From NCBI GenBank assembly GCA_043775075.1, contig JAYVSS010000229.1, forward strand, positions 1 through 22,406: a stretch of DNA of 22,406 nucleotides. The letters are read 5' to 3'. Positions 21,652 through 22,406 of the stretch are shown piece by piece (the stretch's first letter is position 1; the number at the start of each line of letters is the position of its first letter). Source of the stretch: JANLQX01 sp043775075 (GTDB lineage: Bacteria; Actinomycetota; Acidimicrobiia; Acidimicrobiales; JANYDT01). The notes beneath the pieces were generated by a model. It had not been told where the DNA came from, searched no databases, and worked only from the letters and a program-made list of their open reading frames with translations. The position numbers were made by a program, and so were the translations under genes.

Positions 21652-22406
21652 ATGGAGTCCCACATCGGAGATTTGCTCTCGCTCGACGGCAAAATCGCGC
21701 TCGTGACCGGCGGAGCGACCGGCATCGGCGAAGGCATCGTCCGCGTACTGGCTGACGCTGGCGCCCACGTATGGATCGGCGACATCGATGTCGACGGCGC
21801 CAAACGGGTCGCGACCGAAATCGGTGGAGGGCGGGCGACGGCCACCCGGCTCGACGTTACCGACGCCGACGAATGTGCCGCCCTGGTGGCGACTATGGGC
21901 GAACATGGCGGCCTCGACGTGCTGGTGAACAACGCCGGGTCCTATCGCGAGGCAGGCAGCATTCTCGACCAGTCGTATGAGTCGTGGCATCGCTCCATCG
22001 ACGTAAACCTCGTCAGCCTGTTCAACTGCTCGAAGCCGGCGGCGGCACTGATGGTCGAGCAGGGCCGCGGCGGGTCCATCATCAACATCGCCTCGGTCGA
22101 TGGCACCCTTCCCTGCCTCGGTACCGGGTACGACACGGCTAAAGGCGGGGCGATCCAATTCAGCCGCAGCCTGGCCGTCGATCTCGCGCCCCACAACATC
22201 AGGGTCAACGCCGTCTCGCCCGGCAACATCCCCGTTCCGACCCTGCAAAAGATCCACTCGGGCGAACTTCCGCCACTGTGGCCGGTCAATTCATCGACCA
22301 CCGGGCTCATGGGTCCCATGATGAAATCGCGGTCGAAGAACATCCCCCTCGGTCGCCTCGGAACTCCCGCCGACATTGCTCGCGCTGTGCTCTTCCTGGC
22401 GACCGA
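21652..22406 (+). CDS. SDR family oxidoreductase (C-terminus cut by window edge)
   Basis: The frame is open from the ATG at 21652 to the end, 251 codons. It has TGGATGIG (19-26), Asp44 or Asp46 after beta-2 (IGDIDVDG), which suggests NAD, VNNAG (92-96), the catalytic strand SIINIAS with Ser148, and Tyr160/Lys164 (YDTAK). The substrate loop (about 191-232, IPVPTLQKIHSGELPPLWP...) is long and Pro-rich. Only the last strand and the GG motif should be missing. No Shine-Dalgarno is seen; TAGTTT lies six bases before the ATG, so the mRNA is probably leaderless. It is divergent from the tandem SDR pair. Confidence 0.92.
   Translation, partial: MESHIGDLLSLDGKIALVTGGATGIGEGIVRVLADAGAHVWIGDIDVDGAKRVATEIGGGRATATRLDVTDADECAALVATMGEHGGLDVLVNNAGSYREAGSILDQSYESWHRSIDVNLVSLFNCSKPAAALMVEQGRGGSIINIASVDGTLPCLGTGYDTAKGGAIQFSRSLAVDLAPHNIRVNAVSPGNIPVPTLQKIHSGELPPLWPVNSSTTGLMGPMMKSRSKNIPLGRLGTPADIARAVLFLAT

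Overview
The window is high-GC, gene-dense chromosomal DNA from an actinobacterium. The evidence is a mycothiol-type maleylpyruvate isomerase family protein, GTG starts, ATGA/GTGA stop-start overlaps, and promoters that seem to make leaderless mRNAs. A marine or soil Acidimicrobiia-like lineage would fit, but that is inference. There are no rRNA, tRNA, CRISPR, phage or IS genes. Almost everything is catabolic: six short-chain dehydrogenases (SDRs), three Rieske oxygenase alpha subunits, two zinc alcohol dehydrogenases, one carotenoid-oxygenase-family enzyme, and accessory enzymes.

Layout. (1) 1-1295, minus: an OB-fold/zinc-ribbon protein and a partial thiolase, divergent from an SDR at 1464-2300. 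(2) 2424-3455, minus: a zinc alcohol dehydrogenase, divergent from a compact plus-strand operon at 3522-9282 (Rieske oxygenase, ABM monooxygenase, MDMPI-family protein, second Rieske oxygenase, a 76-residue unknown, SDR, ThuA-like protein). (3) 9348-10694, minus: a carotenoid-cleavage-oxygenase-family enzyme, separated from the operon by a strong convergent hairpin. (4) 10695-13975: a different-looking block. It has a gene-poor stretch with a box resembling the DosR/DevR dormancy operator, a second zinc alcohol dehydrogenase, and a P-type cation ATPase that is a multiply deleted, frameshifted pseudogene. (5) 14004-19325, minus: a long co-directional run of SDR, FMN-binding protein, third Rieske oxygenase, GNAT, Gfo/Idh/MocA dehydrogenase and xylose-isomerase-like TIM barrel. 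(6) 19407-21570, minus: a VOC protein and two tandem paralogous SDRs. (7) 21652 to the end, plus: a sixth SDR, cut by the window edge.

The most interesting signal is regulatory. A near-identical 20-bp partly palindromic site lies at 1341-1360, 3493-3512 and 19347-19366, with a more diverged relative at 21627-21646. All lie in promoter regions, and two cover a -35 element followed 18 bp later by a good -10. Four genes next to these sites (3455, 3522, 19325, 21652) have a TANNNT hexamer 6-7 bases before the ATG, the geometry of leaderless transcripts. The scattered operons therefore look like one regulon, controlled by a repressor (TetR-like by operator shape) not encoded here.

As a working hypothesis, the genes form a pathway for a hydrophobic or aromatic, possibly glycosylated, natural compound. 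Rieske and carotenoid-type oxygenases would open the substrate, SDR/MDR enzymes oxidise alcohols, ABM/VOC/MDMPI proteins handle ring products, Gfo/Idh plus TIM-barrel plus ThuA-like proteins deal with a sugar part, and thiolase plus OB-fold protein finish acyl-CoA cleavage. The substrate cannot be read from sequence. No ferredoxin, ferredoxin reductase, oxygenase beta subunit, transporter or transcription factor is present, so key partners lie elsewhere.
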